From NCBI RefSeq assembly GCF_024460775.1, contig NZ_JANFYZ010000002.1, positions 156,954 to 220,953 of the forward strand: DNA of 64,000 nucleotides, in the 5' to 3' direction. This document shows, piece by piece, positions 16,824 through 25,645 of this stretch. Each line of letters opens with the position of its first letter. The first letter of the stretch is position 1. A model generated the notes under the pieces. The model ran no database searches, had not been told where the DNA came from, and was given only the letters and a program-made list of their open reading frames with translations. The translations under genes were made by a program, and so were the position numbers. The DNA comes from Desulfovibrio desulfuricans (GTDB lineage: Bacteria > Desulfobacterota > Desulfovibrionia > Desulfovibrionales > Desulfovibrionaceae).

Positions 16824-19022
16824 TCAGGCAGGGATTTTCTGCGCGGAGCCGTTGGCCTTTTCCTTGCGCAGGCGTTGCTTCAATTCGCTGTACACCTGCA
16901 CCACATGGCTTTCAGCCCATGTCTGATCTTCTATTTTTTCAACACGGACAGGCACATACTTGTATTCCGGCGTTTTGGTGATGGGGCTCAAGACCTCGCC
17001 CACCAATTCGTTGCATGCGCCAATCCACCACTGGTAGGTCATGTACACCGCGCCCTGGTTGGTACGCGGGCTGGTCTGCGCCCTGGTGATGACCTTGGAG
17101 TGGTGCGACTGCACCCACACAAGCTCATGGTCGCGGATGCCGAGGGCTTCCGCATCCTTGTCGTTCATCTGCACAAAGCCGGGTTCGTCCGCCAGTGCCG
17201 CCAGCGCCTTGCAGTTGCCTGTCATGGAGCGGCAGGAGTAGTGGCCCACTTCGCGCACGGTAGAAAGCACCAGCGGGAACTCGGAGCTGATTTTTTCCAC
17301 AGGCGGGACCCATTCCACCGTAAAAAGGTGGCCCAGGCCGTCCGGGGTTTCAAACTTGATGCTGCCGTCAGGCTGTGCGTAAAGCACCTGGGTGCCGTTG
17401 GGGGCATCCTTGGTGCAGGGCCACTGGATGTAGCCAAGCCCGCCGTTTGCATCGAGCTTTTCATAGGTCGCTTCCGCATACTTGGGCGAGAGCGAGATCA
17501 GCTCGTTCCATATCTCCCTGGTGTTGTTGTAGCGCATGGGATAGCCCATGGCTGTGGACAGACGGCAGATGATGTCCCAGTCCACCTTTACATCGCCCTG
17601 CGGTTCCACAGCCTTGTAGAAGCGCTGGAAACCACGGTCGGCAGCAGAGTACACGCCTTCGTGCTCGCCCCACGTGGTGGTGGGAAAGATCACGTCGGCC
17701 ACGGCTGCTGTCTTGGTCATAAAGCAGTCCTGCACAATAAGCAGGTCAAGCTTGCTGAAGCCGCTGCGTACGCCGGAAAGGTCGGGTTCTGTCTGCAAGG
17801 GGTCTTCACCCATGCAGTAGAATGCCTTCAGCCTGCCAGCAGAAGCGCTTGCGGCGACTTCACTCAGGAAATGACCCACCTTGGGGGACATTTTTTCAAC
17901 AGGAACCCCCCAGGCCTTGGCGAATTTTTCGCGCATGGCCGGGTCTGTCACGCTCTGGTAGCCCACAAACACATTGGGCAACGCGCCCATGTCGCAGGCG
18001 CCCTGCACGTTGTTCTGCCCGCGCACCGGAGCAACGCCGGTGTGGGGTTTGCCTATGTTGCCGGTAATCAGCGCCATGGAGGTCAGTGCCCGTACGGTCT
18101 CCACGCCCTGATAGAACTGGCATACGCCCATGCCCCAGTAAATGCCCGCCCCCTCTGGGGCAGTGGCATACATGCGGGCGGTCTTGCGGATGGTTTCGGC
18201 ATCAATGCCCGTGATTTCCGTAACCGCTTCAGGAGGATAGTTATCCACAATGGCTTTGAGTTCTTCAAAACCCGTTGTGTACCTTTCTATGAACTCCCTG
18301 TCCGCAAGCCCCTCGTTAATGATGACGTTCATCAAGGCATTGACGAAGGCCACATTGGAACCGTTTTTCAGGGGAACATGCAGGTCGGCGATGCGCGCAG
18401 TTTCAATCTTGCGCGGATCACAGGCAATGATGGTTGCCCCTTTTTCTTTCGCCTTTACCACCCTGCGGGCGATAATGGGGTGCGAATCCGCCGGATTCCA
18501 CCCAAAGATGAACAAGCATTTAGTGTCTTCAATCTCCACAATGGAGTTGCTCATTGCGCCATTGCCGACCGATTGTTGCAGACCTGCAACGGATGGGCCG
18601 TGTCAGACCCGCGCGCAGCAGTCGACATTATTGGTGCCGAGAGCCGCGCGGGCGAATTTTTGCATTATGTAGTTGGTTTCGTTGCCGGTGGAACGGGAAG
18701 AACCGGATACCATGATGGAATCGGGGCCAAATTCTTCCTTGATGGCCATAAGACGCGACGCAGTGTAGTCGATGGCCGTATCCCAGGACACAGCCTCAAA
18801 CTCGCCGCCACGCTTGCGGCGGATCATGGGGTTTTTGACTCTGGGGGTCAGGATCTTGGTGTCGTTGATAAAATCCCAGCCATACAGACCCTTGAGGCAC
18901 AAGGCCCCCTGGTTGGTCAGGCCGTTGGCGCCTTCTGCGCCAACCACGCGGCCATTCTCAACCAGCAGGTTGATCTTGCAGCCCGAAGCGCAGTACGGGC
19001 AGACTTCTATTACTTTTTTCAT
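16824..19022 (-). CDS. fdhF: Formate dehydrogenase H-type catalytic subunit, selenocysteine-containing (FdhF)
   Basis: One 732-residue protein is encoded across an in-frame TGA (18603-18605) read as selenocysteine. The first part has the [4Fe-4S] cluster motif CPYCASGC and KGLYGWDF. The Sec is residue 140, preceded by VDCCARV and followed by HGPSVAGL, the classical active-site context and the same residue number as in E. coli FdhF. Later motifs include GYIQWPCTKDAP and the C-terminal molybdopterin-binding AEVW-like region (RSMTGNCKALAAL). It oxidises formate to CO2 in the cytoplasm using Mo or W bis-MGD. The linked hycB-like ferredoxin and hyf genes make it the formate end of a formate hydrogenlyase. 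It lies 106 bases after hycB and is probably driven by the sigma54 promoter at 19692. Confidence 0.97.
18575..18605 (-). promoter_or_regulatory. SECIS element of fdhF
   Basis: Directly after the UGA (18603-18605), the mRNA forms GTTGCA-GGTC-TGCAAC (18575-18590). The loop GGTC, the U at position 17 and the 18-base spacing from the UGA to the loop match the well-studied E. coli fdhF SECIS that binds SelB, and the surrounding bases are almost the same. Confidence 0.95.
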
Positions 19023-19128
19023 GATAACCTCTTGTATTCATTTTAACAGCGGCGAGCACTCCGCTGCTCTGGCAGGCATGTTGCGCCACATTTCAATCAG
19101 GGGCAGGTGTAACAGCACCAATGACCGC

Positions 19129-19635
19129 TTACTGAAATGCTGCTGTTCCTGCGGGCTGCACTTTTTCATCCTCCACCACGAACAACACATCGGTGGGGCA
19201 GGCCCGCACGCAGGAGGGGCCTTCGGGCACGCTGGCGCACAGATCGCATTTTTGCGCCAGGGCCTTGCGGCTGAATCCCATCGGTTTGCCGCATACTGTA
19301 CGGCGCACCTTGTGGCTTGTGACCCGCATGACCCCATAAAGGCAGGCCATGATGCAGGCCTTGCAGCCTATGCACTTGTGCCGCAGCACGGTGACGCTCT
19401 CGCTGTCGGCAACAATGGCCCCGCAGGGGCAGGCCGATGCGCATGGGGCGTCCTCGCACTGGCGGCAGGCAACCGGAGTGCTGATGTCTTCGTGCTTCAG
19501 GATGGCGACTCTGGCTTTGAAGTCAGAGGCGGTCATGTCTTCAATACGCAGTTCACTGTGCGCCAGGGCGCAGGCTATCTCACAGGTGCGGCAGCCTATG
19601 CAGCGCCCTGGATTGGCCGCTATGCGTTTTTTCAT
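19129..19635 (-). CDS. hycB: HycB/HydN-like four-cluster ferredoxin subunit
   Basis: This 168-residue iron-sulfur protein carries four Cys-rich sets for four [4Fe-4S] clusters: CIGCRTCEIAC near residue 12, CRQCEDAPCASACP near 57, CIGCKACIMAC near 89, and CDLCASVPEGPSCVRACP near 130. This is the HycB/HydN/DmsB pattern. In formate hydrogenlyase HycB passes electrons from FdhF to the hydrogenase arm. The position just upstream of fdhF in one operon supports that partner. The operon promoter is the sigma54 site at 19692-19707, with the predicted transcript start about 45 bases before this ATG. HydN-like maturation is the main alternative role. Confidence 0.88.
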   Translation of the reverse strand: MKKRIAANPGRCIGCRTCEIACALAHSELRIEDMTASDFKARVAILKHEDISTPVACRQCEDAPCASACPCGAIVADSESVTVLRHKCIGCKACIMACLYGVMRVTSHKVRRTVCGKPMGFSRKALAQKCDLCASVPEGPSCVRACPTDVLFVVEDEKVQPAGTAAFQ

Positions 19636-19691
19636 AGAAAGCCCTTGCTTGTTTTACGGCTCGACGTGGGGCCGGCCAGTATTCGTTAAAA

Positions 19692-19707
19692 TGCAACAAG
19701 AATGCCA
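19692..19707 (-). promoter_or_regulatory. Sigma54 (-24/-12) promoter of hycB-fdhF
   Basis: On the minus strand the site reads TGGCATTCTTGTTGCA, matching the TGGCAC-N5-TTGCW consensus with one mismatch and correct GG-GC spacing. It lies 57 bases upstream of the hycB ATG, in an AT-rich gap, with activator-like boxes 70-180 bases further upstream. Confidence 0.85.
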
Positions 19708-19774
19708 GTATGTTGCAAAAATGATCTGGTATTTTGCATTGTTACGATTGATGTAAAAACCGTGTACGCGCAGG

Positions 19775-19800
19775 TTCGTCAAAAGTGTCGAGCTGTCGAA
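19775..19800. promoter_or_regulatory. Probable FhlA-type upstream activator site for hycB-fdhF (core box)
   Basis: The plus strand reads TTCGTCAAAAGTGTCGA, then GCTGTCGAA. The 17-base core occurs again, in the opposite orientation, in the hyfA control region at 31612-31628, and the TGTCGAA half repeats in both. It lies about 70 bases upstream of the sigma54 promoter, a normal enhancer distance. Confidence 0.7.
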
Positions 19801-19866
19801 TGTTAAACTTGTGTGAAATTTATAACAATCGCTATTACTCCAGACAGTTAGCCGAATTGGCCCTGT

Positions 19867-19884
19867 TTCGTCATTTTTGACGAA
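19867..19884. promoter_or_regulatory. Palindromic activator box TTCGTCA-N4-TGACGAA
   Basis: This is a perfect 7-bp inverted repeat around TTTT, next to the hycI stop codon and 160 bases upstream of the hycB-fdhF sigma54 promoter. The half-site TGACGAA is the same as in the box at 31622-31628, so this is probably a second binding site for the FhlA-like regulator. Confidence 0.65.
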
Positions 19885-19887
19885 GGA

Positions 19888-20361
19888 TCAGGCCAGCCAG
19901 GGAATGTCGCCTAGGCCGTCCGCCAGCCCCGCATGAATACGCTCCACCGCATGCTGCACAGCATCGGTAACAGGCAGACAAAAGCCCACTTCCTGCGGCT
20001 GGATGCCCAGAAATACAACCTGTTCAATCTCCCGCTCCAGTTCGTCCATAATGAAGGAGAGGGGCATGTTGTGCGTGCTGGCTATACCCATGGAGCGAAT
20101 GCGCTCCTTGTCCACAAAGCGCATCTCACCGGGGGCAAGCCCGAGGGTGGCAACGTCCACAATGAGCAGACGCCGGGGCTTCATGGCTTTGACCGAGTAG
20201 GTGACGTTTTCAGGCATGGAGCCGCCGTCCACCACAGTCCAGCCCGGCACAGGGTTTGCCTCCATGCGTTCGCACAAAAGCGGGCCTGCGCCGTCATCGC
20301 CCATGAGGCTGTTGCCCACGGTCAGCACCACATTGCAGTCTTGGGGGGCGGGGGCTGTCAT
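19888..20361 (-). CDS. hycI: Hydrogenase 3/4 maturation endopeptidase HycI
   Basis: The 157-residue protein aligns by eye along its length with E. coli HycI: VVLTVGNSLMGDDGAGPLL at the N-terminus, VVDGGSMPEN, LLIVDVATLGLAPGEMRF and STHNMPLSFIMDEL, then FLGIQPQEVGF. The conserved Asp in MGDD and the His in THNMP bind nickel in this protease family. It removes the C-terminal tail of the hydrogenase large subunit after nickel insertion. Its presumed substrate, HyfG, is encoded upstream in the same operon and keeps such a tail. It is the last gene of hyfABCDEFGHIJ-hycI. Confidence 0.95.
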   Translation of the reverse strand: MTAPAPQDCNVVLTVGNSLMGDDGAGPLLCERMEANPVPGWTVVDGGSMPENVTYSVKAMKPRRLLIVDVATLGLAPGEMRFVDKERIRSMGIASTHNMPLSFIMDELEREIEQVVFLGIQPQEVGFCLPVTDAVQHAVERIHAGLADGLGDIPWLA

Positions 20362-20777
20362 TCCATCCTCCGGGGCAGTTGCACCATGAGGTAGAGCGCA
20401 GGCTCGCGCTGAATGGCGGCCAGTTGCTCCATGAGTACAGCGCTCCAGCCCTTGTATGGCTCGTCCATGCCGGGCATGGCTTCGGCAAAAGCCTTGCCCA
20501 GCATGCCCGCATGGTTCGCGTCAATATGGATTTCGCCAAAGGTCAGCAGGCCGCTCATCTTGCGGCGGGCCTCACCTTCCGGCAGCAGGCCCACCCATGC
20601 TTCGTAGGCGTCCTTGGGGCATTCCAGCACTTTGACGAGGCAGTCGATAACTCCCACGTGATGCCCGATGGCAAGGGAGTAGTACATGACCTGCTTGGTA
20701 GCGTCAGACTCGGGAAGATCCTTCTGCGTATCCAGAAACTTTCGCCGCAGCGCGTGGAAGCTGACCACCTCAGTCAT
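20358..20777 (-). CDS. hyfJ: HycH/HyfJ-type formate hydrogenlyase maturation protein
   Basis: This 139-residue soluble protein has the HycH family pattern: [15 protein letters not shown] at the start, [33 protein letters not shown] and the C-terminal half with [11 protein letters not shown]. HycH proteins are needed for full hydrogenase-3/4 activity, but their exact task is unknown. The ATG at 20777 follows GGGGATC and overlaps the hyfI stop by eight bases, indicating translational coupling. The next gene, hycI, overlaps its end by four bases. Confidence 0.88.
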   Translation of the reverse strand: MTEVVSFHALRRKFLDTQKDLPESDATKQVMYYSLAIGHHVGVIDCLVKVLECPKDAYEAWVGLLPEGEARRKMSGLLTFGEIHIDANHAGMLGKAFAEAMPGMDEPYKGWSAVLMEQLAAIQREPALYLMVQLPRRME

Positions 20778-21588
20778 GGTAGATCCCCTGATCCTGCTCA
20801 ACGTTCAGGCTGTCGAAAAACACTTCGCGCAGGCGGAAGAGAATTTCCGTCAGGCGGGGGTCTTCGGCATCGCGAATCCATTTTTGCAGGTTTGCTTCAA
20901 GGGCGGCGGTGCTTCCGGCCTCAAGGCACTGGAAGAACCTGTCGCTGATTTCCCTGCCCTGGCGGTAGCCAGCCAGCAGACGCGCCTCGCGTTCAATCCG
21001 CACGCGGATGTCGAGCGGGGCATCGGGCAGCAGGGGCGCTGGAGCGGCTGCGCCGGATTCCTCGTGATTGCGCTCCTTGAGCTTCTGATCCAGCAGGCCA
21101 AGGGCCATGGCAAAGCCATAGATCGTAGCCTGCGGGGTTGGCGGGCAGCCGGGAATGTACACGTCAATGGGCACAATCTTGTCGCTGCCGCCCCACACGG
21201 AATACATGTCGTGGAAGATGCCGCCGCTGCACCCGCAGGCACCGTAAGAGACGCATATCTTGGGGTCAGGCGCGTTGTGAAAGGCGCGCAGGGCGGGCAT
21301 GCGCATGGCGCGGGTAACAGCGCCCGTGAACAGCAGAATATCTGCATGGCGGGGCGAAGGAACCACCTTGATGCCGAAACGCTCGGCATCAAAAATGGAC
21401 GTGATGGACGCGAAGATTTCAATTTCGCAGCCGTTGCAGCCGCCGCAGTCGATGCGGTATACGTAGGCGGAGCGCTGAATGCGCTGCAAAAGCGCTCCCT
21501 TGAGCGCGGCTATGGAATCCTCAACGCTGACGGGTTCGGTTTTGTAGTGCGAGATACCGGGCGCGTAGGCATAGGGAACGATGGACAT
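20770..21588 (-). CDS. hyfI: [NiFe]-hydrogenase small subunit, group 4 (HycG/HyfI)
   Basis: This protein of about 272 residues belongs to the NuoB/HycG family. The cluster ligands are in [16 protein letters not shown] near residue 45, [14 protein letters not shown] near 113, and [14 protein letters not shown] near 145, the pattern for the proximal [4Fe-4S] cluster of group 4 hydrogenases. A Glu/Ala-rich C-terminal extension of about 100 residues follows the conserved domain, longer than in NuoB. The ATG at 21588 has a perfect GGAGG and lies just after hyfH; the frame is open further upstream. It pairs with HyfG as the hydrogen-forming module. Confidence 0.94.
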   Translation of the reverse strand: MSIVPYAYAPGISHYKTEPVSVEDSIAALKGALLQRIQRSAYVYRIDCGGCNGCEIEIFASITSIFDAERFGIKVVPSPRHADILLFTGAVTRAMRMPALRAFHNAPDPKICVSYGACGCSGGIFHDMYSVWGGSDKIVPIDVYIPGCPPTPQATIYGFAMALGLLDQKLKERNHEESGAAAPAPLLPDAPLDIRVRIEREARLLAGYRQGREISDRFFQCLEAGSTAALEANLQKWIRDAEDPRLTEILFRLREVFFDSLNVEQDQGIYHD

Positions 21589-21590
21589 GG

Positions 21591-22115
21591 CTATACCTCC
21601 TGCCGGGGCTTGAGGCCGAGGGTCTGCTTGCGCTTGCACTGGGGGCAGGTTTCAAACTGCCGCCTCTGGTCGGGGTCTTCCTCCGTAACGCCGTCAGCCT
21701 GCATGGTCAGGGCCAGCGCGTAGTCCACCTCTTTTTGCGGGGCAAAGGGGGTGCCGCACTGGCGGCAGTGGCACAGGCTGAAGGTGCAGCGTTCATAAAG
21801 GTCGTCCTTGCGCATGACGGCAAGTTCAAACTCCTGCGAGAGGCGCAAGGCCCTGGTGGGGCAAACCTCTTCGCAGCGACCGCAAAAGATGCAGCGCCCG
21901 GCGCAAAACTGCCAGGTGCGCACGCCCTTTTCCAGATCGGTTTCAATAGTCAGGGCATTGGGCGGGCAGGCGATGGCGCAGGCCGCACAGGCAATGCAGC
22001 GCTTGGGGTCATATTCCGGCTTGCCGCGGAAAGTGGGCGTGAATTCGGCAGGCGCGAAGGGATACTTGATCGTTACCTCGCCTGCATCACGGACTATTTT
22101 GAGTAATTTCAGCAT
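21591..22115 (-). CDS. hyfH: 2[4Fe-4S] ferredoxin-like subunit of the hydrogenase (HycF/HyfH)
   Basis: This 174-residue NuoI/HycF-type protein has the two cluster motifs [13 protein letters not shown] near residue 42 and [16 protein letters not shown] near 76. A later Cys set, CHCRQCG near 116 and CPQCKRKQ near 158, could bind zinc or another cluster. It passes electrons from the formate dehydrogenase branch to the HyfI cluster. It lies between hyfG and hyfI, as in E. coli hyf, and its start codon overlaps the end of a small upstream frame. Confidence 0.93.
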   Translation of the reverse strand: MLKLLKIVRDAGEVTIKYPFAPAEFTPTFRGKPEYDPKRCIACAACAIACPPNALTIETDLEKGVRTWQFCAGRCIFCGRCEEVCPTRALRLSQEFELAVMRKDDLYERCTFSLCHCRQCGTPFAPQKEVDYALALTMQADGVTEEDPDQRRQFETCPQCKRKQTLGLKPRQEV

Positions 22116-22243
22116 GACAGCGCCTCCTCAAGCATGTTGCGCATGTGCATGGCCGCCGTAGCGGCGCAACGCCGGGCCGCCCGTATGACGGGGGCCGTAC
22201 TGCGCTGCCGCGCGCGGTTCTGGTGGATGTTCGTGGTTTTCAT
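22109..22243 (-). CDS. Possible 44-residue basic peptide between hyfG and hyfH
   Basis: The 145-base gap between hyfG and hyfH is unusually long for this tightly packed operon. It contains one frame in the operon direction, MKTTNIHQNRARQRST to EEALSC, which is rich in Arg and Ala. Its TGA overlaps the hyfH ATG (ATGCTGA), so translation could be coupled. There is no family match that I recognise, and the frame may be accidental. Confidence 0.25.
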   Translation of the reverse strand: MKTTNIHQNRARQRSTAPVIRAARRCAATAAMHMRNMLEEALSC

Positions 22244-22260
22244 ACGCGTTGCCACATGCT

Positions 22261-24000
22261 TCAGGGCAGAGGTGAATGTTTGCGGTCAATGCCGTACTGC
22301 TCAAAGTCTTGATACGATACGGTCTTGGCCTTCTTTTTGCGCACATCCACAAGGGTGACGCGGTCTGTGCAGGAATAGCAGGGGTCAAGGCTGCCGATGA
22401 TGAGGGCGGCGTCCGAAACCGTATTGCCGCGCAGGGCGTAGCGCAGCACCGGCCAGTTGGCGTAGGTGGCCGCGCGGCAGCGCCAGCGGAATATCTTCTG
22501 GTTGTTGCCGGTCATGCTCCAGTGCACGTCTTCGCCGCGAGGGGCCTCGGTAAAGCCCAGAGCGAACTTGTGGGGCGTGTAGGTGAAGCCTTCGGTCAGC
22601 ACCGGGCCGCCGGGCATGTTGTCCAGCACGTAGCGGCACTGGGCGATGGAGTCGAACACTTCCTTCACCCGCACAAGCGCGCGGGAGAAGATGTCGCAAC
22701 CGTCAAAGGAGAAGACGTTGACGGGAATATGGGCGTAGCCTTCAAAGGGATGATCGGCGCGCACATCCCGTGCAAAGCCGCTGCCGCGGATCATGGGGCC
22801 AACGGGGCTGTAGTCGCGGGCCACCTTGCGGTCGAGAATGCCCACGCCCTTGGTGCGCTGTTCAAAGTTGGTGGTGCTGAGGAGCATGTCCACCAGCTCG
22901 GCCACTTCCTTTTCAATGGAATTGAGCAGGTCCGTGGTAGTTTTGCGCGCATCGGCCAGAATATCGTTGCGGATGCCGCCGATAAGGTTGAGACCGTAGG
23001 TCTTGCGCGACCCGGTGAGCAGCTCGGCAATGGTCATGGATTTTTCACGCACGCGGAAGAACTGCTGAAAGCCGGAGTCAAAGCCCGTAAAGTGGCAGAC
23101 AAGGCCGAGGTTCAGCAGATGGCTGTGCAGGCGTTCCGCCTCCAGCAGCAGGGTGCGTATCCAGCGGGCGCGCATGGGCACGTTGATGTCCAGGGCGTTT
23201 TCCACCGAGTTGGCGTAGGCGATGCTGTGGGCATAGCCGCAGATGCCGCACACGCGCTCGGCCAGAAAGGTGATTTCGTGGTAGCCCATGCGTACTTCCG
23301 CAGCTTTTTCCATGCCGCGATGCACATAGAACATGCGGTAGTCGGCATCCACCACGTTTTCGCCGTCAACAAACAGGCGGAAGTGCCCGGGTTCGTCAGA
23401 AGTGACGTGCATGGGGCCAATTGGCAGAATGCGGTTTTTACTGCTGCCCAGCTCGTTGATGAAGTCGTAGGTTTCCGTGTCCGTGGTGGGCGCGGGGCGC
23501 TGGCGGTAGTCCATGCAGTCCTTGCGCAGAGGGTGCAGGTTGTCCGGCCAGTCGTCGGGCAGCACCAGACGGCGCGCATCGGGCAGGCCCACGGGTGTGA
23601 GGCCGTACATGTCGCGGATTTCGCGCTCGCCCCACACGGCGGCGGGCACCCTGGCCGTGACGGAAGGGAACTCCTGCCGGTCGGCGTCCACGAAGGCACG
23701 TACAACTATCCAGCATTTTTCGCCTTCTTCCATGGAAAGGGCGTAGTAGATGGCAAAGCTGCCGTTGAGCGTGCGTTCGTCGTTGCCAAAAACCACCGGC
23801 AGCCAGCCGCCCTGATCGTAATAAAGGTAGGAAACCACATCGGGCAGAGCCTCCAGCTTGACCGTGATGGTGAGCTGGTTGCTGGTTTGCCGTTCTTCAT
23901 CAAGAACAGCATAGGGAAAGCGCTGCCGCACGTTTGCCACATACCCTGCGCCGCGATTGCCGCTGGCGGGGTGTTGGGTCTGTTCCGTGGTCGTGCTCAC
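22261..24000 (-). CDS. hyfG: [NiFe]-hydrogenase large subunit, group 4 (HycE/HyfG), NuoC-NuoD fusion
   Basis: This 579-residue fusion has a NuoC-like domain in about residues 30-170 (ending GEREIRDMYGL) and a NuoD/large-subunit domain after it. Both nickel-binding pairs are present: RVCGICGYAHS near residue 227 and DPCYSCTDR near the C-terminus. After CTDR a 31-residue tail (VTLVDVRKKKAK...) remains, the peptide removed by HycI. The start is a GTG at 24000 with GGAG before it, directly after the hyfF stop (24002); the longer frame to 24054 would overlap hyfF. The enzyme reduces protons to H2 with electrons from formate. Sequence and length are very close to E. coli HycE/HyfG. Confidence 0.96.
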   Translation of the reverse strand: MSTTTEQTQHPASGNRGAGYVANVRQRFPYAVLDEERQTSNQLTITVKLEALPDVVSYLYYDQGGWLPVVFGNDERTLNGSFAIYYALSMEEGEKCWIVVRAFVDADRQEFPSVTARVPAAVWGEREIRDMYGLTPVGLPDARRLVLPDDWPDNLHPLRKDCMDYRQRPAPTTDTETYDFINELGSSKNRILPIGPMHVTSDEPGHFRLFVDGENVVDADYRMFYVHRGMEKAAEVRMGYHEITFLAERVCGICGYAHSIAYANSVENALDINVPMRARWIRTLLLEAERLHSHLLNLGLVCHFTGFDSGFQQFFRVREKSMTIAELLTGSRKTYGLNLIGGIRNDILADARKTTTDLLNSIEKEVAELVDMLLSTTNFEQRTKGVGILDRKVARDYSPVGPMIRGSGFARDVRADHPFEGYAHIPVNVFSFDGCDIFSRALVRVKEVFDSIAQCRYVLDNMPGGPVLTEGFTYTPHKFALGFTEAPRGEDVHWSMTGNNQKIFRWRCRAATYANWPVLRYALRGNTVSDAALIIGSLDPCYSCTDRVTLVDVRKKKAKTVSYQDFEQYGIDRKHSPLP

Positions 24001-24001
24001 G

Positions 24002-25642
24002 TTATATCTCCTGACGGGAAGAAGTTTGCTTTGCGTCGTCGGCTTCCGCCGCATCCGCCGTATCGTGGGAAGCGGCGCGTACCATGTCGCGCAGGGCGGG
24101 CTGCACCTGGGCCGTGGCGGTATTTTTATCCAGCACGATGCTGGTGGCTGCGTTGAGCATGTTCACCACAGGGGCGGGCGTGCAGGTGCCCATAACTAGC
24201 AGCAGGCCCAGCAGCACGGCGGCGGGGATAAGGGTCATGCTGCCCTGTTCGCCTTTTGCGATGGATTCCGGCGCTTGGCCGGAGAGCGTCACCGCCACCA
24301 GATGCACCAGCGCTCCCAGAGCGACCATGAGCAGCACGGCAAGAGCCGCAACCAGATACATGTGACCGGCGGTGATGCCGGAAACGACCACCATGAATTC
24401 GCTCAGGAACACGCTGAACGGCGGCAGGCCGCCTAGAGCCAGGGTTCCCGCTGCCAGAAACACGGCGGAAACAGGCATGATCTTGAGCATGCCGCGCACG
24501 GTGGTCATGTCGCGCGTGCCGTACTTGAGCAGCACGTTGCCCGACACGCAGAACACCAGACCTTTGGCAAGGCTGTGGCTGATAACGTGGAACAGGGCGG
24601 CAAAGATGCCCAGCGGGCCGCCAAAGCCAAGGCCCACGGCGATGATGCCCATGTTTTCAACACTGCAATAAGCATAGCGGCGCTTGATGTCGTTTTGCGA
24701 GATCATGCTGAACGCCGCTACAAGTATGGAAAGCAGACCGAAAACCAGCAGCATGTTTTGCGGCACAGCGCTTGAGATGCTGCGGCTGATAAGGATGTAG
24801 TAGCGCAGGATGACCAGCATGGCCGCCTTGAGCAGCACGGCGGAAAGCAGGGCGCTGGTGGGGCTTGGGGCTTCGCTGTGGGCATCGGGCAGCCATGCGT
24901 GCATGGGGAACAGCCCGGCCTTGGTGCCAAAGCCGATCAGTACGAACACAAAGGCCAGATACATGAGGGTGTGATCAAGGCCGTCCGCATAGCGCAGGGC
25001 TTCGGTCCAGAATATGGCGTCAGAGGGGTCAAGCCCCTGGGCGGTCATGGCTGCGGAGGCGTTGGAATACACCAGCACCGTGCCGTAGAGGCCAAAGGCC
25101 ACGCCCACGGTGCAGATGACAATGTACTTCCAGGCAGCTTCAAGCGAGGAATTCTGCCCGTAAATGCCCACCAGAAAGGCCGAGGCAAGGGTGGTGGCTT
25201 CCACGCCAGCCCACATGAGGATCAGGTTGTTGGTGGTGATCACCGAAACCATGGTGAAGATAAACAGGTGGAAAAAGCCGTAATAGTTGCAGAGCGTGGG
25301 CACGGAAACTTCGCCGTGGTCCACTTCCTGCTTCATGTATCCGTAGGAATACAGGCCGGTAATGGTGCCAAGCACGGCCAGCACGGCCAGAAACATGGCC
25401 GAAAGGCTGTCGAGATACAGCCACTTGCCGGCGGCAAAAAGAGCGCCATGCTCATATACACTGCTTACAAGTCCGTAGGCCGTGACCAGAAGGGCCGCGC
25501 AGCCTGCCGTATTGATGATGTTGACCACGGCGCGTATGCCGCGCCCGCAGAAGGCGCAGGCAAAGCACAGCAGCGACGTGATCAATGGCGCGGCGAGCAG
25601 CAGGTAAAAAAGCATGGGGTTGCTGTTGGTCATGACATTCAT
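24002..25642 (-). CDS. hyfF: Antiporter-like membrane subunit HyfF
   Basis: This 546-residue protein of the NuoL/M/N and Mrp antiporter family has about 14 transmembrane helices. The conserved core includes NNLILMWAGVEATTLASAFLVG (with the key Glu in helix 5), GTKAGLFPMHAWLPDAHSEAPSP (with the helix 7 Lys) and QNDIKRRYAYCSVENMG. Such subunits can move protons or sodium when electrons flow through the hydrogenase. HyfF is one of three antiporter-like subunits here, with HyfB and HyfD. It lies 3 bases after hyfE and directly before hyfG. Confidence 0.94.
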   Translation of the reverse strand: MNVMTNSNPMLFYLLLAAPLITSLLCFACAFCGRGIRAVVNIINTAGCAALLVTAYGLVSSVYEHGALFAAGKWLYLDSLSAMFLAVLAVLGTITGLYSYGYMKQEVDHGEVSVPTLCNYYGFFHLFIFTMVSVITTNNLILMWAGVEATTLASAFLVGIYGQNSSLEAAWKYIVICTVGVAFGLYGTVLVYSNASAAMTAQGLDPSDAIFWTEALRYADGLDHTLMYLAFVFVLIGFGTKAGLFPMHAWLPDAHSEAPSPTSALLSAVLLKAAMLVILRYYILISRSISSAVPQNMLLVFGLLSILVAAFSMISQNDIKRRYAYCSVENMGIIAVGLGFGGPLGIFAALFHVISHSLAKGLVFCVSGNVLLKYGTRDMTTVRGMLKIMPVSAVFLAAGTLALGGLPPFSVFLSEFMVVVSGITAGHMYLVAALAVLLMVALGALVHLVAVTLSGQAPESIAKGEQGSMTLIPAAVLLGLLLVMGTCTPAPVVNMLNAATSIVLDKNTATAQVQPALRDMVRAASHDTADAAEADDAKQTSSRQEI

Positions 25643-25645
25643 GGC

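Noticed and set aside
18603..18605. Reading the TGA as the end of a truncated formate dehydrogenase (pseudogene or frameshift)
   Set aside because: The residues around it, the Sec position and the SECIS hairpin match functional FdhF selenoproteins.
16875..19046. A 723-codon open frame on the plus strand opposite fdhF
   Set aside because: It is the antisense of a GC-rich gene with strong family identity; its translation shows no domain and it runs through the SECIS and UGA region of fdhF.
22276..24156. A 626-codon open frame opposite hyfG
   Set aside because: The minus-strand hydrogenase large subunit is certain from both nickel-binding Cys pairs; the opposite frame has no recognisable features.
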